A program made the position numbers and the translations under genes. The notes under the pieces are model-generated. The model was given only the letters and a program-made list of their open reading frames with translations, did no database searches and had not been told where the DNA came from. 64,000 nucleotides of DNA. It comes from Oceaniovalibus sp. ACAM 378. Lineage in GTDB: Bacteria > Pseudomonadota > Alphaproteobacteria > Rhodobacterales > Rhodobacteraceae. Location of the stretch: NCBI RefSeq assembly GCF_008085915.1, contig NZ_VSJK01000004.1, positions 62,001 through 126,000 on the forward strand, written 5' to 3'. The first letter of the stretch is position 1; every line of letters begins with the position of its first letter. Shown in pieces: positions 25,465-34,860 of the stretch.

Positions 25465-26252
25465 CAGATTTCCCGTGCACGGATCTGGATCGGTTCGTAC
25501 AGGCCGGATTGGCGAATGTGGATCTTGCCTGCCTTGGTCAGTTCAAGCGAGGCGGCAAAATGGCTGGCCGTGGCGCTGCGCCGACGCACCGGATCGGTCT
25601 GCCAGCCATCCGGGAGATATGACAAAAGGTCAGTCCACTCGCCCGCATATCCGATCAGCCCGCGCATACGCTCCAATGCCTCTTCCAGCGTCATCACATT
25701 GGTACGGTCCAACACAAAGGGGCGGAAATCGTCTTTGGTGCGAATCCGGGCATAGGCCTGCATCAGATCCAGCAGCGTCGCGGTATATTCGACCCGGCGC
25801 ACCCGCTGGACCGCCTCGCCCTGCCCCCGGGCAAAGAAATCACGGCCCAACTGGTCACGGCCCATCAGCCGCGCGGCACAGTCACGCATGGCCGCCAGCC
25901 GTTCCAGTTGAAACGCCAGATGCGCGGCAAGATCTTCGCCAGATGGCCCCTCGTCCTTGGGATCGGGCGGCAGCAAAAGGCGCGACTTGAGAAATGCCAA
26001 CCAGGCCGCCATGACCAGATAATCTGCGGCCAGTTCGATGCGGAGCGCCGTGGCTGTCTCGACGAAATGCAGGTATTGCCGCGCCAGTGCCAGCACCGAA
26101 ATCTGCCGCAGATCGACCTTTTGCGTCCGCGACAGGGTCAGCAGAAGGTCGAGCGGCCCCTCGAACCCGTCAACGTCAACAATCAGCGCCTCGGCGGCCA
26201 GCCGTTCGGCGACAGGATCGAAAATGATGTCGTCTTCTGCGCTGTCAGCCAT
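25464..26252 (-). CDS. scpA: Segregation and condensation protein A
   Basis: Kleisin subunit of the SMC complex for chromosome compaction. The 262-residue protein shows the N-terminal VDGFEGPLDLLLTLSRTQKV (SMC-neck-binding region), DYLVMAAWLAFLKSRLLLPP, and a C-terminal winged helix (AAS LELTKAGKIHIRQ region). It begins 15 bp after nagZ and overlaps scpB. Confidence 0.96.
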   Translation of the reverse strand: MADSAEDDIIFDPVAERLAAEALIVDVDGFEGPLDLLLTLSRTQKVDLRQISVLALARQYLHFVETATALRIELAADYLVMAAWLAFLKSRLLLPPDPKDEGPSGEDLAAHLAFQLERLAAMRDCAARLMGRDQLGRDFFARGQGEAVQRVRRVEYTATLLDLMQAYARIRTKDDFRPFVLDRTNVMTLEEALERMRGLIGYAGEWTDLLSYLPDGWQTDPVRRRSATASHFAASLELTKAGKIHIRQSGLYEPIQIRAREI

Positions 26253-26267
26253 TCACCAGCCCGCCCA

Positions 26268-27260
26268 TCAGACCAGCCCTGTCATCAAGCCCGCAAGTTC
26301 GGCCTCGGCAGACGGAATGTCAATCTCGGCGGGCGAGCGGCGCCTGGCAAGCGCACTCTCGGCACGACCGGCGGCCTTGGGGGTGAATTCGGGCACCACA
26401 CCGGCCAGCACCCGGCGCTCGGGCAGATCGCCATTGCAATGCAACACCAGATCGCAGCCGGCATCCAGCGCCGCAAGGGCACGTTCAGTGATGCTGCCGC
26501 CCAGTGCCTCCATCGAGATGTCATCGGTCATCAGCAGGCCGTCAAAGCCGATCTCACGGCGGATGATGTCGATCAATACCGGCGACACAGTGGCGGCGCG
26601 TGCGTCCAGTGCGGAAAACAGCATATGTGCCGTCATCGCCATGGGCAAATCGGCCAGCGCACGGAAGGGCACGAAATCACTTGCCGTCAGGGTGTCGTGA
26701 TCGGCGTCGCTGACCGGCAGATTGATATGGCTGTCAACCCGGCCACGCCCGTGCCCCGGTATGTGTTTCATCACCGGCAAGACACCGGCGTCCAGCAGAC
26801 CGTCGGACAGCGCGCGGGCCATGGCGGTGACAATCTGGGCGTTGTCGCCGAAACACCGGTTGCGCAGAAACGGGTGGGTGTCCGGCGTCGCCACATCGCA
26901 GGTCGGCGCGCAGTTCACGTCGATCCCGACGCGGCGCAGTTCATCGCCGATCAACAACCCGCGCAGATACATTGCCCGGCTTGATCCGCCCGAGGCCGCA
27001 ACATGATCAAGCGGTGGCAGCCACTGGCGCCAGTGCGGCGGAGCCATCCGCTGAACCCGCCCGCCCTCCTGATCGATCATGATCGGCGCGTCACGCCCCA
27101 GCGCCTCGCGGATCGACGCGCAAAGCGCGGCAACCTGTGGCGGTGAATCGATATTGCGGGCAAACAGGATCACACCCCAAGGGGCGGCATCGCGCAAGAA
27201 GGCCGTTTCGTCAGGCGCAAGCGCCAGACCATCGACCCCGACCGTGAATGCACGCACCAT
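26268..27260 (-). CDS. nagZ: Beta-N-acetylhexosaminidase NagZ
   Basis: Glycoside hydrolase family 3 enzyme that releases GlcNAc from 1,6-anhydro-muropeptides in peptidoglycan recycling. The 330-residue protein has IMIDQEGGRVQRM, MKHIPGHGRGRVDSHINLP (the catalytic His/Asp loop) and LMTDDISMEALGG with the nucleophile Asp. There is no signal peptide, so it is cytoplasmic. The gap after the SPOR gene is only 3 bp. Confidence 0.95.
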   Translation of the reverse strand: MVRAFTVGVDGLALAPDETAFLRDAAPWGVILFARNIDSPPQVAALCASIREALGRDAPIMIDQEGGRVQRMAPPHWRQWLPPLDHVAASGGSSRAMYLRGLLIGDELRRVGIDVNCAPTCDVATPDTHPFLRNRCFGDNAQIVTAMARALSDGLLDAGVLPVMKHIPGHGRGRVDSHINLPVSDADHDTLTASDFVPFRALADLPMAMTAHMLFSALDARAATVSPVLIDIIRREIGFDGLLMTDDISMEALGGSITERALAALDAGCDLVLHCNGDLPERRVLAGVVPEFTPKAAGRAESALARRRSPAEIDIPSAEAELAGLMTGLV

Positions 27261-27263
27261 GGA

Positions 27264-28271
27264 TCAGCGCACCACCACGGGGATGCAATCGGCCTTGTCG
27301 GCCATCAGGGCCGAACAGAACCGCCGCGCATCGCTCAGGTCATCGAACCCCATGGCGCGCAGACGATAGAACGTCTTGCCGCCCGATTGCGCCCGCTGCA
27401 CGACTCGCTGCTTGCCGGTAAAGAAGGCCTCGAACCGGCCACCGATCTTGTCCCACTGGGCGCGGGCAACCTCGGCGGATTCGAAGGCGCCCAGTTGCAC
27501 CAGACGGGTGCCCGACGGGATGCTGTCGGCGGAAATTTCCATATCGGCCGAAACGGTGGCCACGTTGACCGGGGTTTCAACCGCTGCGAGTCGCAGATCG
27601 CTGGGCCTTGATGGCGGGCGGGGCGAACGGCGCAGCCCGGCCTCGTCACGCTGCGCCGAAGGCTCGCTTAACGGCACGACGCCTTCGGACAGCGCCTCGG
27701 CCAGGGCAAGCGCGTCGGCCCGCGGATCGCCGGTCAGTTCGGGCAGGACAACGTCGGCATCATCGCTCGACAGAGCCTCGGCGACGGCCATATCGGTGGC
27801 CAGCGCGTCTTCGGGCACATCTTGAAAATCGATCGGCGCGTCGGCGGTGTCGTTTGCGGTTTCACTTGCGGTGTCGCTTGCGGGCGGTGGTGCCTGATCC
27901 AGAACCGGACGCGGCAGTTTTGGCTGCGGCAGATCCTCGGCCGCCAGATTCAGCGGCGCAGGGGCAAGGATCACTGACTCAGCCGGACCGCCCGCCAGAC
28001 CCGCGGCTGCCACCTGATTGACCGAAAGCCCTTGATGTGCGGCATTGGTTCCGCCGGGGTTCTCGGGCGCGACACGCACCGGACCTTCCAGCGCCCGGAC
28101 CACCGGAACACCGGTCACATCCCGCACCAACAACTTGTAGCCCCAGACGCCCGCGCCCAGAATCAAGCCCAGCGACAACAGCCCGCCGGCCCAGTTCGCT
28201 GCGGATTGCACCGCACGCGCCCGGGTCCCGGGCACTTCATCCCGGTCCGCGTCGTTGTAAACGTCCGCCAT
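27264..28271 (-). CDS. SPOR-domain membrane protein
   Basis: A 335-residue cell-envelope protein likely recruited to the septum through denuded glycan. One transmembrane helix near residues 25-48 (WAGGLLSLGLILGAGVWGYK) follows a short cytoplasmic tail; a 180-residue Pro/Ala/Asp-rich periplasmic linker comes next, and the C-terminal 75 residues form a SPOR domain (TRLVQLGAFESAEVARAQWD, then FYRLRAMGFDDLSDARRFCS). The start at 28271 is preferred for TGAGGC upstream. It sits between argS and nagZ, the standard order. Confidence 0.9.
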   Translation of the reverse strand: MADVYNDADRDEVPGTRARAVQSAANWAGGLLSLGLILGAGVWGYKLLVRDVTGVPVVRALEGPVRVAPENPGGTNAAHQGLSVNQVAAAGLAGGPAESVILAPAPLNLAAEDLPQPKLPRPVLDQAPPPASDTASETANDTADAPIDFQDVPEDALATDMAVAEALSSDDADVVLPELTGDPRADALALAEALSEGVVPLSEPSAQRDEAGLRRSPRPPSRPSDLRLAAVETPVNVATVSADMEISADSIPSGTRLVQLGAFESAEVARAQWDKIGGRFEAFFTGKQRVVQRAQSGGKTFYRLRAMGFDDLSDARRFCSALMADKADCIPVVVR

Positions 28272-28373
28272 AATTTGCCTCACTGCTCGCACCGTCGGGC
28301 GCCAGAAACGGCGCGAATACCGCGATGTCTTCTTTAAAACTGCCTGCGTCCTAGCCTGCCGGGCACCTGTTGA

Positions 28374-30095
28374 TCAGCGCATTTCTTCGACGGGCGTTAC
28401 GCCCAGAATACCAAGACCTGCGGAAATGACAACGAAAACGGCACGCGGCAGGGCAATTTTGCCACGAGTCGCCTCAGGATCGCCGTCTTGCAGGAACCGC
28501 ACCCCATGCTGTTCGCTGCCACGGTTCCAAAGGGCATGGAAATCCGACGCCAGTTCATAGAGGTAAAAGGCGATCCGGTGCGGTTCGTTGTTGCGCGCAG
28601 CGATCTCGACCAGACGCGGCCATTCGGCCAGTTTTCGCGCCACAGCGAACTCCGAAGCATCGCTGATCACCGGTGCGCCGGTCAGATCAACTCCCTGATC
28701 GGCCGCCTTGCGCAAGACCGAATGGATCCGCGCACTGGCATATTGGACATAGAAAACCGCGTTATCCTTGGACTGTTCCACGACTTTGGAAAAATCGAAA
28801 TCCAGCGGCGCGTCGTTCTTGCGCGTCAGCATGGTGAACCGTGTGACATCCGCGCCGACTTCTTCGACCACATCGGCAAGCGTGACAAAGGTTCCCGCCC
28901 GTTTGGACATCTTGAACGGCTCGCCGTTCTGGTACAGTTTCACCAGTTGCGTCAGCTTGACGTCCAGCGAGACGCGGCCATCGGACAAAGCAGCCACTGC
29001 CGCCTTCATCCGCTTGACATAGCCGCCATGGTCGGCGCCCAGAACATCAATCAGCTCATCAAAGCCACGCTGAATCTTGTCAAAGTGATAGGCAATATCG
29101 GGCGCAAAATATGTCCAGGATCCGTCGTGTTTCTGCACCGGGCGATCCACGTCATCGCCATGGGCGGTCGAGCGGAACAGGGTCTGTTCGCGCGCCTCCC
29201 AGTCATCGGGCAACTTGCCCTTGGGCGGCTCCAGCGTGCCTTCATAAATCAGCCCCTTGGAGCGCAGATCATCAATCGACGCCTCGATCAGGCCGGTCCC
29301 ATACAGGGATTTCTCGGAATAAAAACTGTCCATCACCACGCCCAGCCGGGCCAGATCGGCACGGATCAGGCCCATCATCGCGTCAGTTGAGAATTCGCGC
29401 ACATCCTGAAGCCAGACCTGTTCGTCCTTGTCGACATAGGCATCGCCGACTTTCGCCTTCAGCGCCTCGCCCACTTCAATCAGGTAATCGCCGGGATAGG
29501 TGCCCTCGGGCCAGTCAACGCTCAGGTCATGCGCCTCAAGATACCGCAGGTACACCGACCGGGCCAGAACATCGACCTGCGCGCCGCCGTCGTTGATGTA
29601 ATATTCCCGCGTCACATCCCAACCGGCATAATCCAGCAGCGAAGCCAGAGCATCGCCAAACACCGCGCCCCTTGTGTGTCCCACATGCAGCGGGCCGGTG
29701 GGGTTGGCGCTGACGTATTCCACCAGCACGCGACGCCCTGCCCCCATATCCGACCGGCCATAGTCCGGATCACCAAGGATCGCGGTCACCACCCCGGTCC
29801 AGACCTCGGGCATCAGCCGCAGGTTCAGAAACCCCGGCCCCGCCACATCGGCGCTTTCGATGCGTGGATCGGCCAGCAGATGCGCGGCCAGCGCGATGGC
29901 TATGTCACGCGGTTTCATTCCCGAGGGCTTGGCCAGCACCATCGCCGCATTGGTCGCCATGTCGCCATGGGCCGCATCGCGCGGCGGTTCGACCGCGACC
30001 TGCGCCATCTCAAGCCCCGCGGGCAGCGCGCCTTCGGCAACCATGGCTTCAAGCGAGTTGATCACAAGCGCGCGGATATCGGCAAACAGGTTCAT
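28374..30095 (-). CDS. argS: Arginyl-tRNA synthetase
   Basis: Class I synthetase of 573 residues. The HIGH-type motif appears in [19 protein letters not shown], the KMSKS-type loop as [11 protein letters not shown], and the C-terminal DALR domain as [10 protein letters not shown] and [25 protein letters not shown] precedes the ATG. It is followed after about 100 bp by the SPOR gene. Confidence 0.98.
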   Translation of the reverse strand: MNLFADIRALVINSLEAMVAEGALPAGLEMAQVAVEPPRDAAHGDMATNAAMVLAKPSGMKPRDIAIALAAHLLADPRIESADVAGPGFLNLRLMPEVWTGVVTAILGDPDYGRSDMGAGRRVLVEYVSANPTGPLHVGHTRGAVFGDALASLLDYAGWDVTREYYINDGGAQVDVLARSVYLRYLEAHDLSVDWPEGTYPGDYLIEVGEALKAKVGDAYVDKDEQVWLQDVREFSTDAMMGLIRADLARLGVVMDSFYSEKSLYGTGLIEASIDDLRSKGLIYEGTLEPPKGKLPDDWEAREQTLFRSTAHGDDVDRPVQKHDGSWTYFAPDIAYHFDKIQRGFDELIDVLGADHGGYVKRMKAAVAALSDGRVSLDVKLTQLVKLYQNGEPFKMSKRAGTFVTLADVVEEVGADVTRFTMLTRKNDAPLDFDFSKVVEQSKDNAVFYVQYASARIHSVLRKAADQGVDLTGAPVISDASEFAVARKLAEWPRLVEIAARNNEPHRIAFYLYELASDFHALWNRGSEQHGVRFLQDGDPEATRGKIALPRAVFVVISAGLGILGVTPVEEMR

Positions 30096-30207
30096 CGGTC
30101 ATGTCCTCAGGGGTTGACGGCGGTTTATCACGCGACGGCACGGGGTCAACTCGTCACCGGACCAGCCGTCACGCTGCGCCGACCGGGTTATACCGGATCG
30201 CCGGATC

Positions 30208-32172
30208 TCAACCCTGTTCGGTGCCCCCGTCCGTCTCCTTGCGCTTTTTCGCACCCGGCGCACCGCTTGGCGCGGTGTCGCCCTTTTCAGCGCGGGCAAT
30301 TTTGACCGCGACCTGCTCATCGGCGGGCGCGCCGTCGGCTTCGGTTTCCTGTGTCTGGATGTTTTCGGTTCCCGGCGGGACCATCGTGATCAGCCGCATA
30401 TCAGGCTTGCCCGAGAAATCCTTGGTCAGCTTTTTCCACAACAGATGAAATTCCCCGGCGTCGTCGATGTGACCCAGAATGATTGCCTCGGGGCGCAGGG
30501 CGCGCCAGTCGTCCAGCCCAAATTCCTCGGTCAGGCGCGTGGCACGGAATTTCCACCCCTCCCACATGAGCCGGCTCATGCCGTTATAGGTTTCGCCACC
30601 ACTGAACTCTTGCCCACCAAGCGAGGCGGGAAGTTGATTGCGGGTGAATTCGGATTTCTCACGGGTCAGTTGCCAGACCTTTTCACGCCCGAATTCAGGC
30701 GCAAGATCCGTTGCAACCAGCGTGTTATAAGCGTCGTTGTCCGTTGCCGTGATCACCGTGTCGAACCGGTTGATCTCGACCCGGTGCTCGGCGACCTCTG
30801 ACAGAATATCGCCAAAGAACGTCGGGATATCCGCCGCCCGGGCGCGGGCCAGATGACTGCGGTTCGGATCGGCGATCAGCACGGGAATGTCATGTTTGGC
30901 CAGCACCTCGGCCAGACCGACCGACCAGCGCGATCCGCCAACGATCAACAGCCCGGGCTTTTCCGACGCAACCAGCCCGAGCCAGCGCGCCATCGGCGCC
31001 AGCGTGAACCCGTGCAACACCACCGTCACCGCAACCAGCACAAACGACATCGGCCCGATCAGCGCGCCATCGGCGACCCCCAGATCGGCCAGCCGTGTGC
31101 CGAACAACCCCGCCACCGCCACCAGAACCACGCCGCGCGGCCCGGTCAGCGCCACAAGCAACCGTTCCTTCATTGGCAGAGAGGTAAACGCCAGCGCGAT
31201 CATCACCGTCAGTGGCCGCGCCACCAGCACCACCAGCGCCACAAACAGCCCCGCGCGCCAAGTCAACTGCCCCAGCGCTGCGAAATCCAGCGATGCGGCC
31301 AGCAGGATAAACACCCCGGACACCAAAAGAACCGTCGCATGTTCCTTGAAGCGGCGCAGCTCTTCGTAGCTGGCCAGCCCCGAATTTGCGATAACGATCC
31401 CCATCACCGTCACCGCCAACAGCCCGCTTTCGTGCAGCACTGCATCCGATGCGGCAAAGGTGCCCAACAGCGTCACGAAAAGCAGCGGCACCTTCATGTA
31501 TTCCGGCACCCAGGCGCGTTTATAAGACCGTGCAAGGCCCCAACCTGCGGCCAGCCCCAAGGCCGTCGCCACGCCGATACCAAAGAAGAATGCGCCAACC
31601 GCATCGCCTGCCGTCGTAGCGGTGTTCAGCACCAGAACGACGGTAAAGGCCAGAACCGCCGCCAGCGCGCCCAGCGGATCGTTGACGATCGCCTCCCATT
31701 GCAACAGGGCGGCGGGGCGACGCGACAGACGCGCCGTGCGTAAAAGTGGGGCGATCACCGTCGGACCGGTAACGATCATGATGCCACCGAACACCGCAGC
31801 GCTTTCCCATGACAGCCCCGCCCCCCAGCGCAGCGCAAGCGTACTGGTCAGCCAGCCAACCGGCGCTCCGATGAACACCAGCCGCCGTACCCCTTCGGCA
31901 GCGTCACGCAGGGACTGAAAGTTCAGGGTCAGACCGCCCTCGAACAGGATCACCGCAACGGCAAGCGAAATCATCGGCCCGGTCAGTGGCCCGATATCGC
32001 GCATCGGATCGAAAATTCCGGTGACCGGTCCGGCCAGAACGCCAATCGCCAGCATGAACACGATGGCAGGCATGCGCAGCTTCCACGCCAGCCATTGCGC
32101 GCCGACGCCCAGCACCCCGACGAGAGCGATTGCCTGTACCGGGCTTATCGCGCCCTCGGTGCCGGTTGCCAT
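30208..32172 (-). CDS. Cation/proton antiporter (CPA1-type) with C-terminal TrkA-N domain
   Basis: A 654-residue inner-membrane antiporter for Na+ or K+ against H+. Residues 1-400 form about 12 hydrophobic helices, with GPTVIAPLL and EAIVNDPLGA (the ND ion-binding motif of this family). Residues about 405-530 are a Rossmann TrkA-N domain (LLIVGGSRWSVGLAEVLAKH, then DTVITATDNDAYNTLVATDL). The last 60 residues are a charged tail (GAPGAKKRKE). It lies between dgt and argS, which are usually neighbours in this group, so it may be an insertion. GAAGGGA precedes the ATG. Confidence 0.92.
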   Translation of the reverse strand: MATGTEGAISPVQAIALVGVLGVGAQWLAWKLRMPAIVFMLAIGVLAGPVTGIFDPMRDIGPLTGPMISLAVAVILFEGGLTLNFQSLRDAAEGVRRLVFIGAPVGWLTSTLALRWGAGLSWESAAVFGGIMIVTGPTVIAPLLRTARLSRRPAALLQWEAIVNDPLGALAAVLAFTVVLVLNTATTAGDAVGAFFFGIGVATALGLAAGWGLARSYKRAWVPEYMKVPLLFVTLLGTFAASDAVLHESGLLAVTVMGIVIANSGLASYEELRRFKEHATVLLVSGVFILLAASLDFAALGQLTWRAGLFVALVVLVARPLTVMIALAFTSLPMKERLLVALTGPRGVVLVAVAGLFGTRLADLGVADGALIGPMSFVLVAVTVVLHGFTLAPMARWLGLVASEKPGLLIVGGSRWSVGLAEVLAKHDIPVLIADPNRSHLARARAADIPTFFGDILSEVAEHRVEINRFDTVITATDNDAYNTLVATDLAPEFGREKVWQLTREKSEFTRNQLPASLGGQEFSGGETYNGMSRLMWEGWKFRATRLTEEFGLDDWRALRPEAIILGHIDDAGEFHLLWKKLTKDFSGKPDMRLITMVPPGTENIQTQETEADGAPADEQVAVKIARAEKGDTAPSGAPGAKKRKETDGGTEQG

Positions 32173-32203
32173 TGATCATCCCTTCAATCTGTTCGCGGCC
32201 CGA

Positions 32204-33433
32204 TCAAGGCACAATTCGCCCGCCCAGCACATGCGGCGTCGCCGTGCCCGCGCCCAGATCACTCCCGCCGCACAGGCGAACATGGGCCTGAATCGCGAAC
32301 CGGTCGGTCATTCCCGAGATGTAATCCACAACGATGCGTGCCAGTTCCGTCTCGGTCGTCGCTTCGGCGACATCTTTTCTCCACTGCCGGGGCAATTGCG
32401 ACGGATCGGACATATAGAGCGGGAAAAGATCGTTGATCTTTGCGGTCACCTCGGTGCGCATTTCCACCACTTTCGGTGCGCGGTACATGCGGTGAAACAG
32501 GAAATCCCGGATCACCTTGAGATCGCGCCAGACAGGATCGGAAAACCGCACCACGGGCCGCCCGGCATCACGCACTGCCTGTGCGCTTTGCGGCGACACC
32601 TCTTCCAGCACCAGCCGCGCCTGCGCGATCACATCCTCGACCAACAGGCCAAAGAACCGGCGCAGCGCCTCGTGCCGACGTCTATAGTAATTCAGATCGG
32701 GATACAGCGCATCGACCCGTTCAAAACATGGACCCAACAGCGGCATTGCGGCCAGTTCATCGGTGGAAAACAACTCGGCGCGCAAACCATCATGCAGATC
32801 GTGGTTGTTATAAGCGATATCGTCGGCAAGTGCGGCGACCTGCGCCTCGGGGCCTGCGAAACTGTGCAACTCAAGATCGTGGCGCTCGTTATATCCGGCC
32901 AGCGCATAGGGAACCGGCTCGCCCACAACGCCGTCGCCCGGGCGGGGCGCAACAGGACCGTTGTGTTTCGCGATCCCCTCCAACGTCTCCCACGTCAGGT
33001 TCAGCCCGTCGAATTCGGCATAGTGCCGCTCCAATGACGTAACGATGCGGATTGCCTGTGCGTTGTGATCGAACCCGCCATAGGGCGCCATCAGTTCGGC
33101 CAGCGCCTCTTCACCGGTGTGGCCAAACGGGGGGTGGCCCAGATCGTGGGCCAGAGCAATCGCCTCGGTCAATTCGCCGTTCAGCCCCAGAACACCGGAA
33201 ATCGTGCGCGCAACCTGCGCAACCTCGATGCTATGGGTCAGGCGGGTGCGGAAATAGTCACCCTCGTGTTCGATGAACACCTGTGTCTTGTGTTTCAGCC
33301 GCCGAAACGCGCTGGCATGGATGATCCTGTCCCGGTCGCGCTGAAAACAGCTGCGGAACGCCGACTCTTCCTCTGGGTACAGCCTGCCCCGGCTGTTTTC
33401 GGGCCGTGTTGCAAAGACCGCTTTCATTGTCAT
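32204..33433 (-). CDS. dgt: dNTP triphosphohydrolase, Dgt-like (HD family)
   Basis: Hydrolyses dNTPs to nucleosides and triphosphate. The 409-residue protein has the HD metal site: TRLTHSIEVAQVART, ALAHDLGHPPFGHTGEEAL and ADDIAYNNHDLHDGLRA. SAFRRLKHKTQVF is the family's N-terminal block. The start at 33433 is preferred; an ATG two codons later (33427) is equally plausible. It is divergent from erpA across a 74-bp gap that must hold both promoters. Confidence 0.94.
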   Translation of the reverse strand: MTMKAVFATRPENSRGRLYPEEESAFRSCFQRDRDRIIHASAFRRLKHKTQVFIEHEGDYFRTRLTHSIEVAQVARTISGVLGLNGELTEAIALAHDLGHPPFGHTGEEALAELMAPYGGFDHNAQAIRIVTSLERHYAEFDGLNLTWETLEGIAKHNGPVAPRPGDGVVGEPVPYALAGYNERHDLELHSFAGPEAQVAALADDIAYNNHDLHDGLRAELFSTDELAAMPLLGPCFERVDALYPDLNYYRRRHEALRRFFGLLVEDVIAQARLVLEEVSPQSAQAVRDAGRPVVRFSDPVWRDLKVIRDFLFHRMYRAPKVVEMRTEVTAKINDLFPLYMSDPSQLPRQWRKDVAEATTETELARIVVDYISGMTDRFAIQAHVRLCGGSDLGAGTATPHVLGGRIVP

Positions 33434-33507
33434 GCCCGTTCTTGTGACCCAGTGTTGGTGAGCATATATTGCAAGCCAAGCCCAAGTAAAACGCGAAAGG
33501 CCATGCG

Positions 33508-33843
33508 ATGGACCTGACCCTACCCCCACAAGTCACCGACCGCGCCTTTGCCCGGCTGGCCGAAATCAACGAATCCGCCGATGCCCCTCAAGCCCTGCGC
33601 GTCGCCGTCGACGGCGGCGGATGCTCGGGCTTTCAATACGAGATCCGGCTGGATGTCGCCCCCGAGGCCGACGATCTGGTGTTGGAAAAGGACGGGCAAC
33701 GCGTGTTTGTCGATTCCATCTCGCTGCCGTTCCTGTCAAATGCGGTGATCGACTTCTCCGAAGAGCTGATCGGCGCGCGGTTTGTCATCAACAACCCCAA
33801 TGCAACATCCTCTTGCGGTTGCGGCACATCGTTTTCAATGTAA
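33508..33843 (+). CDS. erpA: Iron-sulfur cluster insertion protein, A-type carrier (ErpA/HesB)
   Basis: A-type Fe-S carrier of 111 residues. The three cluster-binding cysteines are in GGGCSGFQYEI and the C-terminal SSCGCGTSF. It is a monocistronic gene divergent from dgt. Whether it works as ErpA or IscA cannot be decided from sequence; the context is that usually annotated erpA in Rhodobacterales. Confidence 0.95.
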   Translation: MDLTLPPQVTDRAFARLAEINESADAPQALRVAVDGGGCSGFQYEIRLDVAPEADDLVLEKDGQRVFVDSISLPFLSNAVIDFSEELIGARFVINNPNATSSCGCGTSFSM

Positions 33844-34075
33844 CCCGCGTTTTCCCAGCTTGCGACGGGCCGCGCGGCGCCGTCGGCGCTGGATCGAGTC
33901 AGTTTGACCTGAATGTCATCATTCCATGCGGACAGACCTGATAACAACGGGTTGCGGTCGTCTGGGCCAGCGGCCTGCCCTTGGCCGTCACAATCGAAAC
34001 GCTTATGGTTCTGATGCACGAATGCTTGATTTGCCCGGTGCTCTGCGCAACAAGGCGGGCAAAACAGGAGCCAAC

Positions 34076-34855
34076 ATGAGAATTGCCACCTTCAACATCA
34101 ACGGCATCAAGGCGCGGATCGGCGCCCTTTCCGATTGGCTGGCCGAAAGCGCGCCGGATGTGGCGATCCTGCAGGAAATCAAATCAGTCAACGAGAACTT
34201 CCCAACAGAACACTTTGAAGACATGGGATATTCTGTTCACCTGCATGGACAGAAATCGTTTAACGGTGTGGCGATCCTATCGAAGCTGCCGCTTGAAGAT
34301 GTGACCACTGGTCTGCCCGGCGACAACGAAGACGAGCAGGCCCGCTGGATCGAAGCGACGGTGATCGGCGAAAAGCCCATCAAGCTCTGCGGGTTGTACC
34401 TGCCCAACGGCAATCCGGCACCGGGGCCGAAGTACGACTATAAAATGGCATGGATGGAGCGTTTGCACGCCCGGGCCGAACAACTTCTGCAAGATGAAGA
34501 AACCGCCCTAATGTGCGGCGATTACAACATTATCCCACAAGACGAAGACGCTGCTCGCCCCGATGCCTGGCGCGAAGATGCTTTGGGCCTGCCTGCGTCG
34601 CGCGACGCCTATCGCCGCATTCTGAACCTCGGGTTCACCGAAGCATTCCGCGCCAGAACCCAAGGCGGCGGGCATTATTCATTCTGGGACTATCAGGCAG
34701 GCGCCTGGAACCGCAACGATGGTATCCGCATCGACCACTTCCTGTTGACCCCGCAATGCGCTGATCTGCTTGCAAATTGCTGGATTGAGTCCGAATTGCG
34801 CGGCCGCGAGAAACCCTCAGACCATGTTCCGGTCTGGATCGAACTCGCGGCCTGA
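34076..34855 (+). CDS. xth: Exodeoxyribonuclease III
   Basis: AP endonuclease/3'-exonuclease for base-excision repair. The 259-residue protein has RIATFNINGIKAR, ILQEIKS (metal Glu), LCGLYLPNGNP, MCGDYNIIPQDEDAARP and the C-terminal NDGIRIDHFLLT and KPSDHVPVW with the catalytic His. The start at 34076 has AGGAG 5 nt upstream. It converges on uvrA with only 5 bp between stop codons and no terminator in the gap. Confidence 0.96.
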   Translation: MRIATFNINGIKARIGALSDWLAESAPDVAILQEIKSVNENFPTEHFEDMGYSVHLHGQKSFNGVAILSKLPLEDVTTGLPGDNEDEQARWIEATVIGEKPIKLCGLYLPNGNPAPGPKYDYKMAWMERLHARAEQLLQDEETALMCGDYNIIPQDEDAARPDAWREDALGLPASRDAYRRILNLGFTEAFRARTQGGGHYSFWDYQAGAWNRNDGIRIDHFLLTPQCADLLANCWIESELRGREKPSDHVPVWIELAA

Positions 34856-34860
34856 ACCGG

